Of a stretch of DNA of 64,000 bases, positions 34,499 through 43,946 are shown one piece after another. The notes under the pieces are model-generated. The model saw only the letters and a program-made list of their open reading frames with translations, made no database searches and was not told the origin of the DNA. A program made the position numbers and the translations under genes. This DNA is from Archangium violaceum (GTDB lineage Bacteria > Myxococcota > Myxococcia > Myxococcales > Myxococcaceae): positions 4,651,501 through 4,715,500 of the forward strand of contig NZ_CP069338.1 in the NCBI RefSeq assembly GCF_016859125.1, given 5' to 3'. Each line of letters begins with the position of its first letter. The stretch's first letter is position 1.

Positions 34499-37330
34499 AT
34501 GAAGAACGGTCTCTTCAAGAAGTGGCTCGCGGCGGCGCTGTGCGTGCTGGCCCTCGGCTCGACGGCGGCGCTCGCCGAGCCGGATTCGTTCGGGTTGGGC
34601 TCCGGGCGCGATGGCGCGCTCTCGGTGACGACCTCGGGCACCATCATCAACAGCTATGCCCAGGTGACGGGACCCCTGGCCCCGGGGGACACCGTCGTTC
34701 CCATGGGGACGTGCCTGGGTGCTGTCTCCTGCTTCGCGGCCGGCGACCTGGTGATGGTGCTCCAGACGACCGGTCTCGTCCCGGTGCCCCCCTCTGGAGG
34801 CACGGGCGCCATCGACATCTCCAATGATGCGGTAGGCCGCTGGGAGCTCGCGCGGCTGGCCTCGGTCTCGGGAGCGACGCTCACGCTGACCGCTCCGCTC
34901 ATCCACTCGTACGCGGCCAATGTGACCCAGGTCATCCGGGTCCCCGAGTACACGACCGTCTCCCTCACCACGACTGGGAGGATCACCGCGGTTCCCTGGA
35001 ACGGGAGCGCGGGTGGCGTCATCGCGTTCCTGGCCACGGGCACGGTGAGCAACGCCGGGCAGATCACCGCCAACGCCATGGGATTCCGTGGGGGCGTGTA
35101 CGTCGATGATGGCTCTGGTTCGACGGGCTGTGCGTTGCTGGATGAGGATGCCGCCAAGGGAGCTCAGAAGGGCGAGGGCATCGCCGACGTGCGTTACGGC
35201 GCCTCTCATACCGGGCGTGGCAACGTGGCCAACGGGGCCGGAGGCGGCATCTGCTTCAAGTCGGGCGGCGGAGGCGGTGGTAATTACGGGACCGGTGGTG
35301 TGGGCGGGCGCTCGGAGTTCTACGTCGATGGGGCCCGGCTCGTGGGCGGGCAGGGAGGCACGGCGCTCGTCTATTCGATGCTGAATCACCTCACTCCAGG
35401 CGGTGGCGGCGGAGCCGGTCATGGTGCCGACGGCACGGGCGTGCCGGGTGGGCGTGGCGGCGGCATCATCTTCATCCGGGCCAACCAGCTCTCGGGCACG
35501 GGCGCCATCCTGGCCTCGGGTGGTTCGGGTGGCGCCTCGTCCGACGATGGTGGCAGTGGCGGTGGAGCGGGTGGCTCCATCTATCTGCGTTTCGCCAGCA
35601 CGGCCTCGTGCGGCCAGGTCTCCGCCGCTGGAGGTGTGGGTGGCTCGGTGAATGCCGGCCGGGTGGGTCCCGGCGGTGGTGGCGGCGGTGGACGGGTGTT
35701 GTTCCAGGCCGCGCTGGGAGGCACCTGCAACTTCAACCTCGGCGGCGCCACGCCCGGCAACCAGCAGGATCCCACGGCTCCCGACGGCCCTACCTACGGG
35801 GCGACGGTGGGCGCCAATGGCAACTCCGTCACCCTGACGGGCGGCTTCGTCGTGCCTGCCGTGCCCTCGGTGACCACGCCGGCCGATGGCCTCATCACCA
35901 ACAACCGCCAGCCCGATATCCGGGGCAACGCCCAGGCCAACACCACGGTGGTCATCTACATCGACGGGGTCGAGGTCGGCCGGACCATGTCCAACTCCAG
36001 CGGCGATTACATCTTCGGCCTGCCCGCCGCTCTCTCCGAGGGCAATCACACGGTGCAGGCGGCCACGGAGCTCAATGAGGTGCAGAGCCCCAAGAGCGCG
36101 GCCAACACCTTTACCGTGGATGTCACCGCGCCCGCGGCGCCGGTGGTGAGCGCGCCCGCGGACGGAGCCCTGCTCAATACGTCCAGGCCCGTCATCACCG
36201 GAACGGCGGAGCCCAACAGCACCGTCACGGTCATCATCGACGGCGTGGCGGTGGGCACGGTGACGGCGGACGCGTCTGGCAACTGGAGCTATACGCCGAC
36301 GACGCCGCTGGCGGACGGCTCGCACACTGTGAAGGCGACGGCGACGGACGCGGCGGGCAACACCAGCCCCGAGTCCCCCATGCGCGACTTCACCGTGGAC
36401 ACGGCCGTGCCGGACACCCGAATCGTCTCGGGACCGCCGGCCTCGAGCAACTCGAAGGATGCGACGTTCGTCTTCGACACCGTTGTGGCGGACACGGGCG
36501 TGACGTACGAGTGCAGGCTGAGCCCCGCGACCACCTTCGCCCCGTGCACGAGCCCGTTCGACCTCACGGTCCCGGCGGATGGCTCGTACACGTTCGCGGT
36601 TCGTGCAGTCGATGCCGCGGGCAACGTGGACCCCACGCCGGCCAGCTACTCCTGGACCGTGGACACCACGGCGCCCTCCGTGCCCGTGGTGACGGGCCCG
36701 ACGGGGACGGTGGACACCCTCACCCCGGTCATCAGCGGAACGGCGGAGCCGGGCAGCACCGTCACCATCATCATCGACGGAGTGGAGGTGGTCACCGCCC
36801 AGACGGATTCGTCCGGCAACTGGAGCTACACGCCGACCACTCCGCTCATGGAGGGTCCGCACACGGTGACCGTCCGCGGCACGGACGCGGTGGGGAACAC
36901 CAGTGAGGTGAGCGCGGGCCACAGCTTCACCATCGTCCAGGACCACGCGGCGCCGGACACCACCATTACCTCCGGTCCGTCGGACACCACGCCGGAGAAC
37001 AGCGCGACGTTCACATTCGACTCGAACGAGCTGGGCGTGACGTACGAGTGCAGCCTGGATGGTGCCGACTTCACGCCGTGCACGTCTCCAGTCACCCTCA
37101 CGGACCTGTCCGAGGGCGAGCACACCTTCCAGGTGCGCGCTCGTGACGCCGCGGGCAACGTGGACGCCACTCCGGCTACCCGGACATGGACCGTGTCCGC
37201 GAACACGGGGGGTGACATCGCCTTCCTGGGCAATGGCATCGGCTGCTCGGCCACGGGCGGTGACTCGTCGCTGGTGTTGATGGGTCTGGGCACGTTCCTG
37301 GCGCTGGCCCGTCGTCGCCGCCGTCAGTAA
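34499..37330 (+). CDS. agmC: AgmC-like adventurous gliding motility surface protein
   Basis: 943 aa. A signal peptide (cut after ALA, about 26) is followed by a beta-rich region, a Gly-rich stretch (about 245-420, GGGGGG runs) and bacterial Ig-like repeats in which FTVDVTAPAAPVV, WTVDTTAPSVPVV and similar mark domain ends (about 455-905). The last 30 residues are a MYXO-CTERM sorting signal: Cys near 916 (GIGCSATGG), a hydrophobic helix and an Arg cluster (RRRRRQ). The overall layout fits the protein usually named AgmC in M. xanthus; the name is by resemblance. Confidence 0.65.
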   Translation: MKNGLFKKWLAAALCVLALGSTAALAEPDSFGLGSGRDGALSVTTSGTIINSYAQVTGPLAPGDTVVPMGTCLGAVSCFAAGDLVMVLQTTGLVPVPPSGGTGAIDISNDAVGRWELARLASVSGATLTLTAPLIHSYAANVTQVIRVPEYTTVSLTTTGRITAVPWNGSAGGVIAFLATGTVSNAGQITANAMGFRGGVYVDDGSGSTGCALLDEDAAKGAQKGEGIADVRYGASHTGRGNVANGAGGGICFKSGGGGGGNYGTGGVGGRSEFYVDGARLVGGQGGTALVYSMLNHLTPGGGGGAGHGADGTGVPGGRGGGIIFIRANQLSGTGAILASGGSGGASSDDGGSGGGAGGSIYLRFASTASCGQVSAAGGVGGSVNAGRVGPGGGGGGGRVLFQAALGGTCNFNLGGATPGNQQDPTAPDGPTYGATVGANGNSVTLTGGFVVPAVPSVTTPADGLITNNRQPDIRGNAQANTTVVIYIDGVEVGRTMSNSSGDYIFGLPAALSEGNHTVQAATELNEVQSPKSAANTFTVDVTAPAAPVVSAPADGALLNTSRPVITGTAEPNSTVTVIIDGVAVGTVTADASGNWSYTPTTPLADGSHTVKATATDAAGNTSPESPMRDFTVDTAVPDTRIVSGPPASSNSKDATFVFDTVVADTGVTYECRLSPATTFAPCTSPFDLTVPADGSYTFAVRAVDAAGNVDPTPASYSWTVDTTAPSVPVVTGPTGTVDTLTPVISGTAEPGSTVTIIIDGVEVVTAQTDSSGNWSYTPTTPLMEGPHTVTVRGTDAVGNTSEVSAGHSFTIVQDHAAPDTTITSGPSDTTPENSATFTFDSNELGVTYECSLDGADFTPCTSPVTLTDLSEGEHTFQVRARDAAGNVDATPATRTWTVSANTGGDIAFLGNGIGCSATGGDSSLVLMGLGTFLALARRRRRQ

Positions 37331-37355
37331 CCCGACCCCGCTGTCTCGAGTCCCG

Positions 37356-37399
37356 GGCCGGGCTCCCTTCCCTCATGGGATGCGGGGCCCGGCCTTTTT
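37356..37399 (+). terminator. Rho-independent terminator after agmC-like gene
   Basis: Stem GGCCGGGC (37356-37363) pairs with GCCCGGCC (37387-37394), with an inner CCC/GGG pairing, followed by TTTTT at 37395-37399. It closes the OmpA-AgmC operon. Confidence 0.85.
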
Positions 37400-37636
37400 C
37401 GCGTCTCCGTGCATTTGTCAGGCAGGCCCCATGCGCCGGGTCATCCTCATCGTGGATGACACCCCCCGCCAGGTGCATCCACAACCATGGCAATGCCATC
37501 TACGTGAGGGAGTACAACGGGGAGGCGGATGACAAGGAGTTACCCGCCCTTTCCAGGTAGGTATCTGGCGACTCTCGAGGATGCCGTCAACGTGAGGACG
37601 ATCGAGAAGCGGCACTGGCGGTCCGTGCATGGGCGC
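37400..37636 (+). other. Intergenic stretch with possible gene debris
   Basis: A 33-codon frame starts MRRVILIVDDTP, the typical opening of a receiver domain, but stops at once. A later frame (TLEDAVNVRTIEKRHWRSVHGRSA) also looks coding but lacks context. Possibly decayed response-regulator or other gene fragments; nothing intact. Confidence 0.3.
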
Positions 37637-38665
37637 TCAGCGTAGTCGCGCCTTGCAGTAGGGGCATGCGACGAGCCACAGGGCCTCCACGCTCCTGGTT
37701 CCGCGCGCCTTCACTTCCGCTTTCAGGTTCTCATCTCTGGACGGGTTCCTCCTCGTCCACCATGTGAAGGTCTCGTCGCAGGCGGGGCAGCGGAGCAACT
37801 TGAGGTCGCCGTACACGCCGCCCACCAGGCCTCCGAGTAACAGCCCGAATCCCACTGTCCCCCAGGGTGTTCCCGCGTGTCCGAGGAGCCCCTTCGGGCC
37901 GAAGAGCACCATGAGCCCCCAGCCCACGACGAGCGGAAACAGGGCAAGCCGCATGTACAGGCTCGTACGGCGGCCGTACTCGTCCCGGATGTCCTTGTCG
38001 CTCAGGGTCCTGCCCACCTGGGACTTCGCGGGCTCTGGCTCGACAGGAGCCTGGGGCACCTGCTCTCGAGCCAACACCTCCTGCTGTGTGAGCTGACCCG
38101 CGGACCGCTCGAGCGTGAACGCCACCTGCGCGAGTGTCCGGAGGGCGCGGCGGCATGGCTCCTCTCGCACCGGGTAGCCGATGGGGGCCACCACCTCGTT
38201 CTCCGTGAGCACGGCTCGTGGGTTGTCGGCCACGAGTGCCAGGAGCGCCTCGCGTAAGTCCGGCTCGCGCAGCAGGCGGATGACGGCCGCGGGGTTGCTG
38301 CCTTGGATGATGAAGGCCGCGTCCAGGGATTCATCCCCCACCTGGATATCGCGCAGGCCCCGGAGTTGGAGACGGTGGGTTCCCGCCTCCTGACGCGAGA
38401 GGTGGAGACCGGAGGGCAGGTCGGCCCGTGCCTTCATGCGCATCTGCGCCGTGCCATCCGGGGAAAGCAGCACCTCTACGGAGTGGCCCTGATAGCGCCC
38501 GGAGAGCAGCCGGTGCGCGCCATCAGCCGCGAAGGAGAGCTCCAGCTTCGGAGCCAACGCGAGCCATGCGCGCCGGGCTCGGCGCCGCCTCCACCATCGG
38601 AGAGCGAAGGGGAGGGGCACCCCCAGCATGCCCACCAGCAGTAGACCGAGGAACAACGGATTCAT
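37637..38665 (-). CDS. Membrane protein with C-terminal zinc ribbon
   Basis: 342 aa from ATG 38665. One N-terminal transmembrane helix (FLGLLLVGMLGVPLPFAL) precedes a soluble beta-rich domain (about 30-200). Two transmembrane helices follow at about 245-290, then a C-terminal CPAC...CPYC treble-clef-like Cys pair, probably zinc-binding. Function unknown. The neighbouring broken GST lies just upstream on the same strand. Confidence 0.6.
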   Translation of the reverse strand: MNPLFLGLLLVGMLGVPLPFALRWWRRRRARRAWLALAPKLELSFAADGAHRLLSGRYQGHSVEVLLSPDGTAQMRMKARADLPSGLHLSRQEAGTHRLQLRGLRDIQVGDESLDAAFIIQGSNPAAVIRLLREPDLREALLALVADNPRAVLTENEVVAPIGYPVREEPCRRALRTLAQVAFTLERSAGQLTQQEVLAREQVPQAPVEPEPAKSQVGRTLSDKDIRDEYGRRTSLYMRLALFPLVVGWGLMVLFGPKGLLGHAGTPWGTVGFGLLLGGLVGGVYGDLKLLRCPACDETFTWWTRRNPSRDENLKAEVKARGTRSVEALWLVACPYCKARLR

Positions 38666-38687
38666 GGTGTCTCTTGGCGCTTCCGGG

Positions 38688-39244
38688 TCAGTGGGCCACC
38701 GGCGGGGGGCGATGCTCGGCATAGAGCTGGTCCCTCCAGCGGAGCAGGTCCGCGAACCGCTCCGCGAGGGCCGGATGGGACCAGGCCTTCCTCCGGCCCG
38801 GCCCCAGCGGGATGAAGCGCTCTTCCACGGGCTGGATGAACTGGAGTGTCACCGCCATGGTGATGTCCGCGTACGAGAACGTACCGGTGAGGAAGCTCCT
38901 CCCCTGGAGCGCGGCACGCAGTTGCTCCAGGCCGGGCACGACCGTGGAGAGCAGGAGCGCCTCCGGGTCCGACGCCGCCTCATGCTTGCTCGCGAGGAAG
39001 CGCGCCGCCATTCGCGCCATGGGCTTCAGCGCTGCGCGATCGCGTAGGAGCCCATCGTGATACCCGAGTCCTCCACCAGGAGCGGCACGGTGCCGCGTCC
39101 TCCGGGAGGCGCATGGCGGCGCAGGCGCAGCTCGCCCAGGAGCGGGATGTGTTCGCTGTACTGGTAGGCCAGCCGATGGTGGTCCATCGCCCAGCGTGCC
39201 TTCTCGGTCCAACCGGAGTAGCCCAGGCCTACGAGAGTTCGCAT
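38688..39244 (-). pseudogene. Glutathione S-transferase-like pseudogene (frameshift plus deletion)
   Basis: The 5' part (39244-39026) encodes a clear GST N-terminal thioredoxin half: MRTLVGLGYSGWTEKARWAMDHHRL...GTVPLLVEDSGITMGSYAIAQ. It then stops. A different frame, joining near 39030 at LKPMARMAARFLASKHE, encodes the GST C-terminal helical half (FLTGTFSYADITMAVTLQFIQPVEERF) to 38688. The segment expected between the halves, about 50 residues, is missing. The gene is therefore broken by a deletion with frameshift. Confidence 0.8.
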
Positions 39245-39299
39245 GGCCAGTGACTCTCCTCGGGCTCCGGTCCCATGGCAACTGCGCGGCGCACCCGTG

Positions 39300-39947
39300 T
39301 CAGGGCGCCGCTGCGACTCCGGCGGGGCGGAGCTTCACCAACTCCCTCCAGAAGCAGCGCCGCACCTCGGAGGCGCCACGCAGGCTGGGTTCGATCGTGG
39401 AGGTGAACCAGGAGGCGTCGCCCTCGAGGAAGTGCTTGTGCAGGTCGACGAGGACGCCGTGCTCCGAGGCGAGCTCGGCGATGAGGTCGTTCATCCGCCG
39501 GTGGTTGTCACGAGCCCGTTCCACCGGCACTCCGGTGAAGTTGTGGCGGTCATCACCCACCGTGGGGTCGTACACGTTCGCGATGAGCACCGGGCGGATG
39601 GGTAGGGCCGTGAGGAAGGCGGAGAGCTTGCGCCGGAACTCCTCGAAGCCCGGGCCCGCGTCCAGGAGCAGGCCCTGGAGGAGGTCGTTGCCGCCCACCG
39701 AGACGAGCGCCACCGACGGCCCGTGGCTCTCCACTCCGCGCAGCTGGCGCGCAAGGGAGTTCACCGTCCCCCCATCCTGTGCGAGCTGTTCGAGTCGCCC
39801 ACCCCCGAGTGCGCTCAGGTCCTGTCCGAGGAACTCGGGGAAGAGGTCATCCCAGTTGTGCACCAGCAGCTCGCCGGGCGAGACGCCGTAACGGTTGTAG
39901 TGGCCACAGTCGAGAACCGAATCGCCAAAGGTGAATACCGTGAGCAT
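39300..39947 (-). CDS. GDSL/SGNH-family hydrolase
   Basis: 215 aa. Block I FTFGDSVLDCG carries the Ser nucleophile, block III VSVGGNDLLQGL the Gly and Asn of the oxyanion hole, and a late DLHKHF segment is the probable catalytic Asp-His. It is an esterase or lipase-type enzyme. No signal peptide is seen. It is divergent from the alpha/beta hydrolase (207 bp gap, both promoters). Confidence 0.88.
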   Translation of the reverse strand: MLTVFTFGDSVLDCGHYNRYGVSPGELLVHNWDDLFPEFLGQDLSALGGGRLEQLAQDGGTVNSLARQLRGVESHGPSVALVSVGGNDLLQGLLLDAGPGFEEFRRKLSAFLTALPIRPVLIANVYDPTVGDDRHNFTGVPVERARDNHRRMNDLIAELASEHGVLVDLHKHFLEGDASWFTSTIEPSLRGASEVRRCFWRELVKLRPAGVAAAP

Positions 39948-40154
39948 CCTCCGCCTCCGTCCCGCGCTTCATCTTGCAACCCTGGGGTGGGGGAGCGCAC
40001 CGGGCAACGGGCCTGCGGTACACGGGCCTGAACACTCGCTCGCCCGCCTGCCTGGAACCTGGTGGCGCCGAGCACGGATCACAAAACCTGACGTTCTCCT
40101 CGGACTCCTGGGCGGTGCACGTACCCGCTCATGGAGCGATAAGAGGGCAATGTC

Positions 40155-41105
40155 ATGGCGGAGCGAATGGTGAAGTCCAATGGCGTCGAGCTGTGGACCG
40201 AGAGCTTTGGCGAGCCCGGAAATCCACCCCTCCTCCTGGTGATGGGCGCATCGGTCCAGGGCATTGCCTGGCCCGAGGAGCTCATCGAGCTGCTGGTCGC
40301 GGGCGGGTACTACGTCATTCGCTACGACCATCGGGATACTGGCCAGTCGACCTGCTTCGACTTCCAGAAGAACCCCTACACGCTGTTGGACATGGCCGAG
40401 GACGCGGTGGGGGTGCTCGATGCGTACGGCATCGCCGCGGCCCATCTGGTGGGCGCATCGATGGGCGGGATGATCTGCCAGCTCGTGAGCATCCACCACC
40501 CCGAGCGAGTGCTCACCCTCACCTTGATGCTGTCCACGCCACTGCGAGCCGGGCGCATGGAGACCTTCCAGGGCAGGGCAACGACGGAGACGCTGCCACC
40601 ACCCGCCCCATTCGTGTGCGAGCTGCTCATGGCGGCGGCAAGCAAACCGCCCGGCAACCGCCAGGAAGCCATCGACTCCCAGGTGAAGATGGTTCGAGCG
40701 CTGTCCGGCAGCGTAGCCCCCTTCGACGAGCAGGAGTGTCGGCGCAGGGTGGAACGGATGTTCGACCGCGCTCGCGATCCGGCCGCCTCGGCGAACCACG
40801 GGTTGGTGCCATTACCCACTCGCGAACAGGCCGAGGCGCTGAAGCACCTGCGCGTGCCAACGCTCGTCATTCACGGGACGGACGATCCGATGCTTCCTCC
40901 CGCGCATGGGGTCGCCGCGGCCGAGGCCATCCCGGGCGCCAGGCTGCTCATGCTGGAAGGGCTGGGGCATGATCTCCCCCGCCCGCTGTTCGGGGAGATC
41001 GCTCGGGCGCTCCTCGCGCACGCGGACTCGATCGGGGTATCAACCAGCACCGGCGGGGCGGGACCCACGGCCGCCGTGTGCTCCCAGCCGTGGCGCGGGC
41101 GATGA
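40155..41105 (+). CDS. Alpha/beta hydrolase
   Basis: 316 aa. The nucleophile elbow is GASMGG (Ser about 102), a strand-6 Asp lies in VIHGTDDPMLP, and the catalytic His is in EGLGHDLPRP. The oxyanion region LLLVMGASVQG is typical of the family. The last 25 residues (GVSTSTGGAGPTAAVCSQPWRGR) look non-homologous. They end 8 bp before the toxin-immunity array, so the C-terminus may have been altered where the array inserted. The start ATG is at 40155. Confidence 0.88.
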   Translation: MAERMVKSNGVELWTESFGEPGNPPLLLVMGASVQGIAWPEELIELLVAGGYYVIRYDHRDTGQSTCFDFQKNPYTLLDMAEDAVGVLDAYGIAAAHLVGASMGGMICQLVSIHHPERVLTLTLMLSTPLRAGRMETFQGRATTETLPPPAPFVCELLMAAASKPPGNRQEAIDSQVKMVRALSGSVAPFDEQECRRRVERMFDRARDPAASANHGLVPLPTREQAEALKHLRVPTLVIHGTDDPMLPPAHGVAAAEAIPGARLLMLEGLGHDLPRPLFGEIARALLAHADSIGVSTSTGGAGPTAAVCSQPWRGR

Positions 41106-41112
41106 ATGCGCC

Positions 41113-41913
41113 TCAGTGGAGGGGCTGGCCGAGGGAATCGAGGATGGGGCGGCGGGTGGGGAGGGTGTGGTGCACGTGGTCGTAGAAGCACTCGGGGCCG
41201 AGCAGGGAGATGAGCTCGCGCTCACGTGCAATGCCCGCCTCGGTGCCGGCCTCCGTGGGCAGTTCGTAGGGCTGGACGAGGACGAGCTCCTCTCCGAGCG
41301 TCTGGCGGCAATCCGGAGGCAATGTGTCGAGCCGCTCGCCGAACATACGGACGAAGGGCGGGCCGTAGAAGTTGCGCCAGACGAGACCCGGGAGACCCTC
41401 GCTGTAGTCTCGGACGGTGGACACCTCTTCCGAGTAGGTGAACGGCTTTCCTTCTGTGGGAATGTTCTTGTGCACGAGTCGCCATTGCCTGGCATGAAGC
41501 TCCGCGTCCAGGCCGGCCAGGGCCAGCGGGGAATGGACGAGTCGCATGAGCTCAACCACCTGCACACCATGGGCTGCACGCCAGGAGGCTTTCGAGGTGG
41601 AACTGGCGGATGTCGTCCATGTGATTGCGCCCGTGTAGGGAGGAGCGCCAGTAGAGGTGGGATGAATCCAGAAGAAATCCCGGTCCGTGCGTGCTGCCAC
41701 ACACAGGTGGCCATTCTCTTCGTAATAGGCAACGAGAGCGCCGAGATCCAGGTGGGCCGGGTCAATGGTCTCTGAGAGCGATACGGAACCATAGCGCCTG
41801 GGCTCGAACCACTTGAATTCGCGGAGAGCGAGGTTGAGGAACTCTCTCACGACGACTTCTGAAGGACGGCCTGGGGGAAGTCCAAGCTGAGTCTGGAAAT
41901 ATTTCAGAGGCAT
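41113..41913 (-). CDS. Presumed immunity protein A
   Basis: 266 aa, starting 14 nt after toxin A's stop (41928), the same spacing as in the other two cassettes. No signal peptide or transmembrane helix, so it is a soluble cytoplasmic partner. Its family is not recognised. The C-terminal ~95 residues (GLVWRNFYGPPFVRMFGERLD...YDH.HHTLPTRRP.L.SLGQPLH) are nearly identical in all three copies. The N-terminal ~170 residues are the most diverged of the three, matching the toxin tip that diverges most. Presumed to neutralise toxin A; inference from position. Confidence 0.75.
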   Translation of the reverse strand: MPLKYFQTQLGLPPGRPSEVVVREFLNLALREFKWFEPRRYGSVSLSETIDPAHLDLGALVAYYEENGHLCVAARTDRDFFWIHPTSTGAPPYTGAITWTTSASSTSKASWRAAHGVQVVELMRLVHSPLALAGLDAELHARQWRLVHKNIPTEGKPFTYSEEVSTVRDYSEGLPGLVWRNFYGPPFVRMFGERLDTLPPDCRQTLGEELVLVQPYELPTEAGTEAGIARERELISLLGPECFYDHVHHTLPTRRPILDSLGQPLH

Positions 41914-41927
41914 GCCAAAGGGACGAG

Positions 41928-43946
41928 CTACGGATGGTGTCTCAGGGTTGCTTTGTTTTGGTTCTTCAGTCTGCTGAGAAAATCCAGGAGTGGTTTCGAC
42001 AGGTGCGTGGGTCCATCAGGATGCCCAGGAGAACGGACCCACAATTCAAGGTGGCCACCATATTTGTCGACGTACTTGAGCATAGCCTCGAGGTTGCCGG
42101 AGAGGGAGAGTTCCTTGCGAGCCTTGGACTCGACGAAGGGGTAGGGCTCCCCCCATACGAGTTCCGCGGGGTTGCCCTTCACCGAGTCGGGGATGAAGCC
42201 CTGGGCGCGGCTGCCCGGTGGCGGCATCATCATGGCGGCGTTGCGCTCGTACCGGTGGGCCTGGAGGATGGCGTCCTCGAAGGCGTTGCCCGCGGGCCTG
42301 TTCTTCAGAATGGTCGCGTAGAGGCGCTCCCAGTCCGAGTCCGGCTGGAAGGAGAAGCGGCGGTACTTCTCCGGGTGGCGGAACTGGTAGTCCACCCAGC
42401 GCTGAGCCTTGTGGGCTGGGGTGCCGGGCAGCAGCCGGGTGCCGTCCGGCAACGTGCGCACGCCCAGCAGCGGCACCTTCTGGCCCGCCCGCAGGGCCCC
42501 GGCCGCCTCACGCAACGGTGTCTCCAAGCCGCGAGCCACCCGCTCGAGGAAGCGCGATTCCTCCTGGGTGAAGGTGTGGCCCCGCGAGGCCTGTGCCAGC
42601 AGGCGCTCAATCTCCTTGGCGTCCCCCGGAGACAGGTGCGAGGCCACACGCGAGAGCACCTCCACCTCGCCCAGGCCCCGGCCGGTGAGCAACGCCAGCC
42701 GCTCGGCGTCCTCCGTGGCCTTCATCAGCACGGCCCCAGTTATGAAGGGCAGCAGCACGCCCAATGCACACACCACGCGCTCGGTGCGCGTGAGGGTATG
42801 GCCGGTGAGGCTGTGGCCGGTGACGGCTGCCCGAGCGTCCGTTACCTCACCCACGCCCGGCGTCAGGCCCACCAGCAGCTCCAGCACCAGGTCCTCGGAG
42901 CGGAAGGACTCCGGGTCGAAGGACTCGTTGTAATCCAGGTGCACCGGAGCCAGACGGCCCAGATGCACCGCGCTGGCCAGGGCCGAGCGACTCGCCAGCA
43001 GGTAGAGGGCCACCTCGTCAGGCGTGCGCTTGAGGAAGTCCGGGTCCTCCGTATGGGCGTAGGCCCAGGCCAGCGTGGCATTACCCAGGGCGCGCAGCGA
43101 GTGCTCGCGCAGGGGCGACTCGCTCAGGAGGTAGCCCGGGGCCAGTCGGCGCGGGGGCGGGGCGTAGGTGCTCAGCAGCCTTGTGCCCCACGCCTCGTAC
43201 TCGGCCAGCTTGCGCTGCACCGCGCGCCAGCGCTCCTCGCGCTGTCGCTCCTCTCGTAGCAGCACCGTGTAGCGCGCCAGGGGAGAGGGTGCTTTCTCCA
43301 GCGCCTCCTCCGGTTGCAGCAGCACCTCGCGCTCCAGTCTCTTCAGCGCCGCCAGGCCCTCGCGGCGCGCAGCCTCGGAAAGCCCCGTGGCCTGCAAGGC
43401 CTTGCCCTGGTGGCGCAGGAAGGCCTCGTAGGGCGCCAGGGGCCGAGTGGCCGAGAGCACCGGGCCCGTGGACTCCACCTCCTCGCGCCAGGGGCCTTCT
43501 CCGCGCCGCAGCGTCAGCACCACCTCGCCCCGCTGGCCTCGCGCATACCGGTACAACGCCCACTCCAGCAGGCCGCGGAAGCTCTCGGCGTCCACCGCTC
43601 CCAGCTCGCTGCCGGTTCCCTCGTGCACGCGGAGGCCGAGTAGCCGGACACGCCCGTTCTCCACGCGCAGCCCCAGGGCCAGCCATGCCCCCGCGCGCTT
43701 GAGTCCGCGTGCCGCTGCCCACGTTTGGGCACGCACCTCCTTCGTCCCTTCCAGCACCTCGGCCCCGGTATATGCCGAGGCCTTCCTGCCCAGGCCCCCC
43801 TCTCCAGAATGAGAGGCCAGCGGACCCGTGCCCGGTGACTCCAGGGCGAACGCCAGGCGCGGGCCAGGGCTGCTGTCGGTATGGCTCCGGCACGCGGCCA
43901 CCGCCACCAGCAGTACGACCGGGAGAAGAACCGAGGGCGTTCTCAT
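41928..43946 (-). CDS. Polymorphic lipoprotein toxin A (SitA-like)
   Basis: 672 aa. Lipoprotein signal with lipobox VAAC (Cys19), then a helical body (60-330). A pre-toxin-TG-like hydrophobic segment lies at about 355-405 (LLVGLTPGVGEVTDARAAVTGHSLTG). The C-terminal nuclease-like tip spans about 510-672, with E557, D587 (GFIPDS) and E606-x-K608 (VESK), a PD-(D/E)xK arrangement. Upstream of residue ~600 it is almost identical to toxins B and C; the last ~70 residues differ clearly. A lipoprotein toxin with an immunity gene downstream is the SitA/SitI design delivered by outer-membrane exchange in myxobacteria; delivery here is inferred. TAG stop. Confidence 0.82.
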   Translation of the reverse strand: MRTPSVLLPVVLLVAVAACRSHTDSSPGPRLAFALESPGTGPLASHSGEGGLGRKASAYTGAEVLEGTKEVRAQTWAAARGLKRAGAWLALGLRVENGRVRLLGLRVHEGTGSELGAVDAESFRGLLEWALYRYARGQRGEVVLTLRRGEGPWREEVESTGPVLSATRPLAPYEAFLRHQGKALQATGLSEAARREGLAALKRLEREVLLQPEEALEKAPSPLARYTVLLREERQREERWRAVQRKLAEYEAWGTRLLSTYAPPPRRLAPGYLLSESPLREHSLRALGNATLAWAYAHTEDPDFLKRTPDEVALYLLASRSALASAVHLGRLAPVHLDYNESFDPESFRSEDLVLELLVGLTPGVGEVTDARAAVTGHSLTGHTLTRTERVVCALGVLLPFITGAVLMKATEDAERLALLTGRGLGEVEVLSRVASHLSPGDAKEIERLLAQASRGHTFTQEESRFLERVARGLETPLREAAGALRAGQKVPLLGVRTLPDGTRLLPGTPAHKAQRWVDYQFRHPEKYRRFSFQPDSDWERLYATILKNRPAGNAFEDAILQAHRYERNAAMMMPPPGSRAQGFIPDSVKGNPAELVWGEPYPFVESKARKELSLSGNLEAMLKYVDKYGGHLELWVRSPGHPDGPTHLSKPLLDFLSRLKNQNKATLRHHP

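Noticed and set aside
41934-43259. Long plus-strand frame across toxin A (and equivalents in B and C)
   Set aside because: Mirror frame of the lipoprotein toxin; repeats only because the toxin repeats, and it has no protein-family features.
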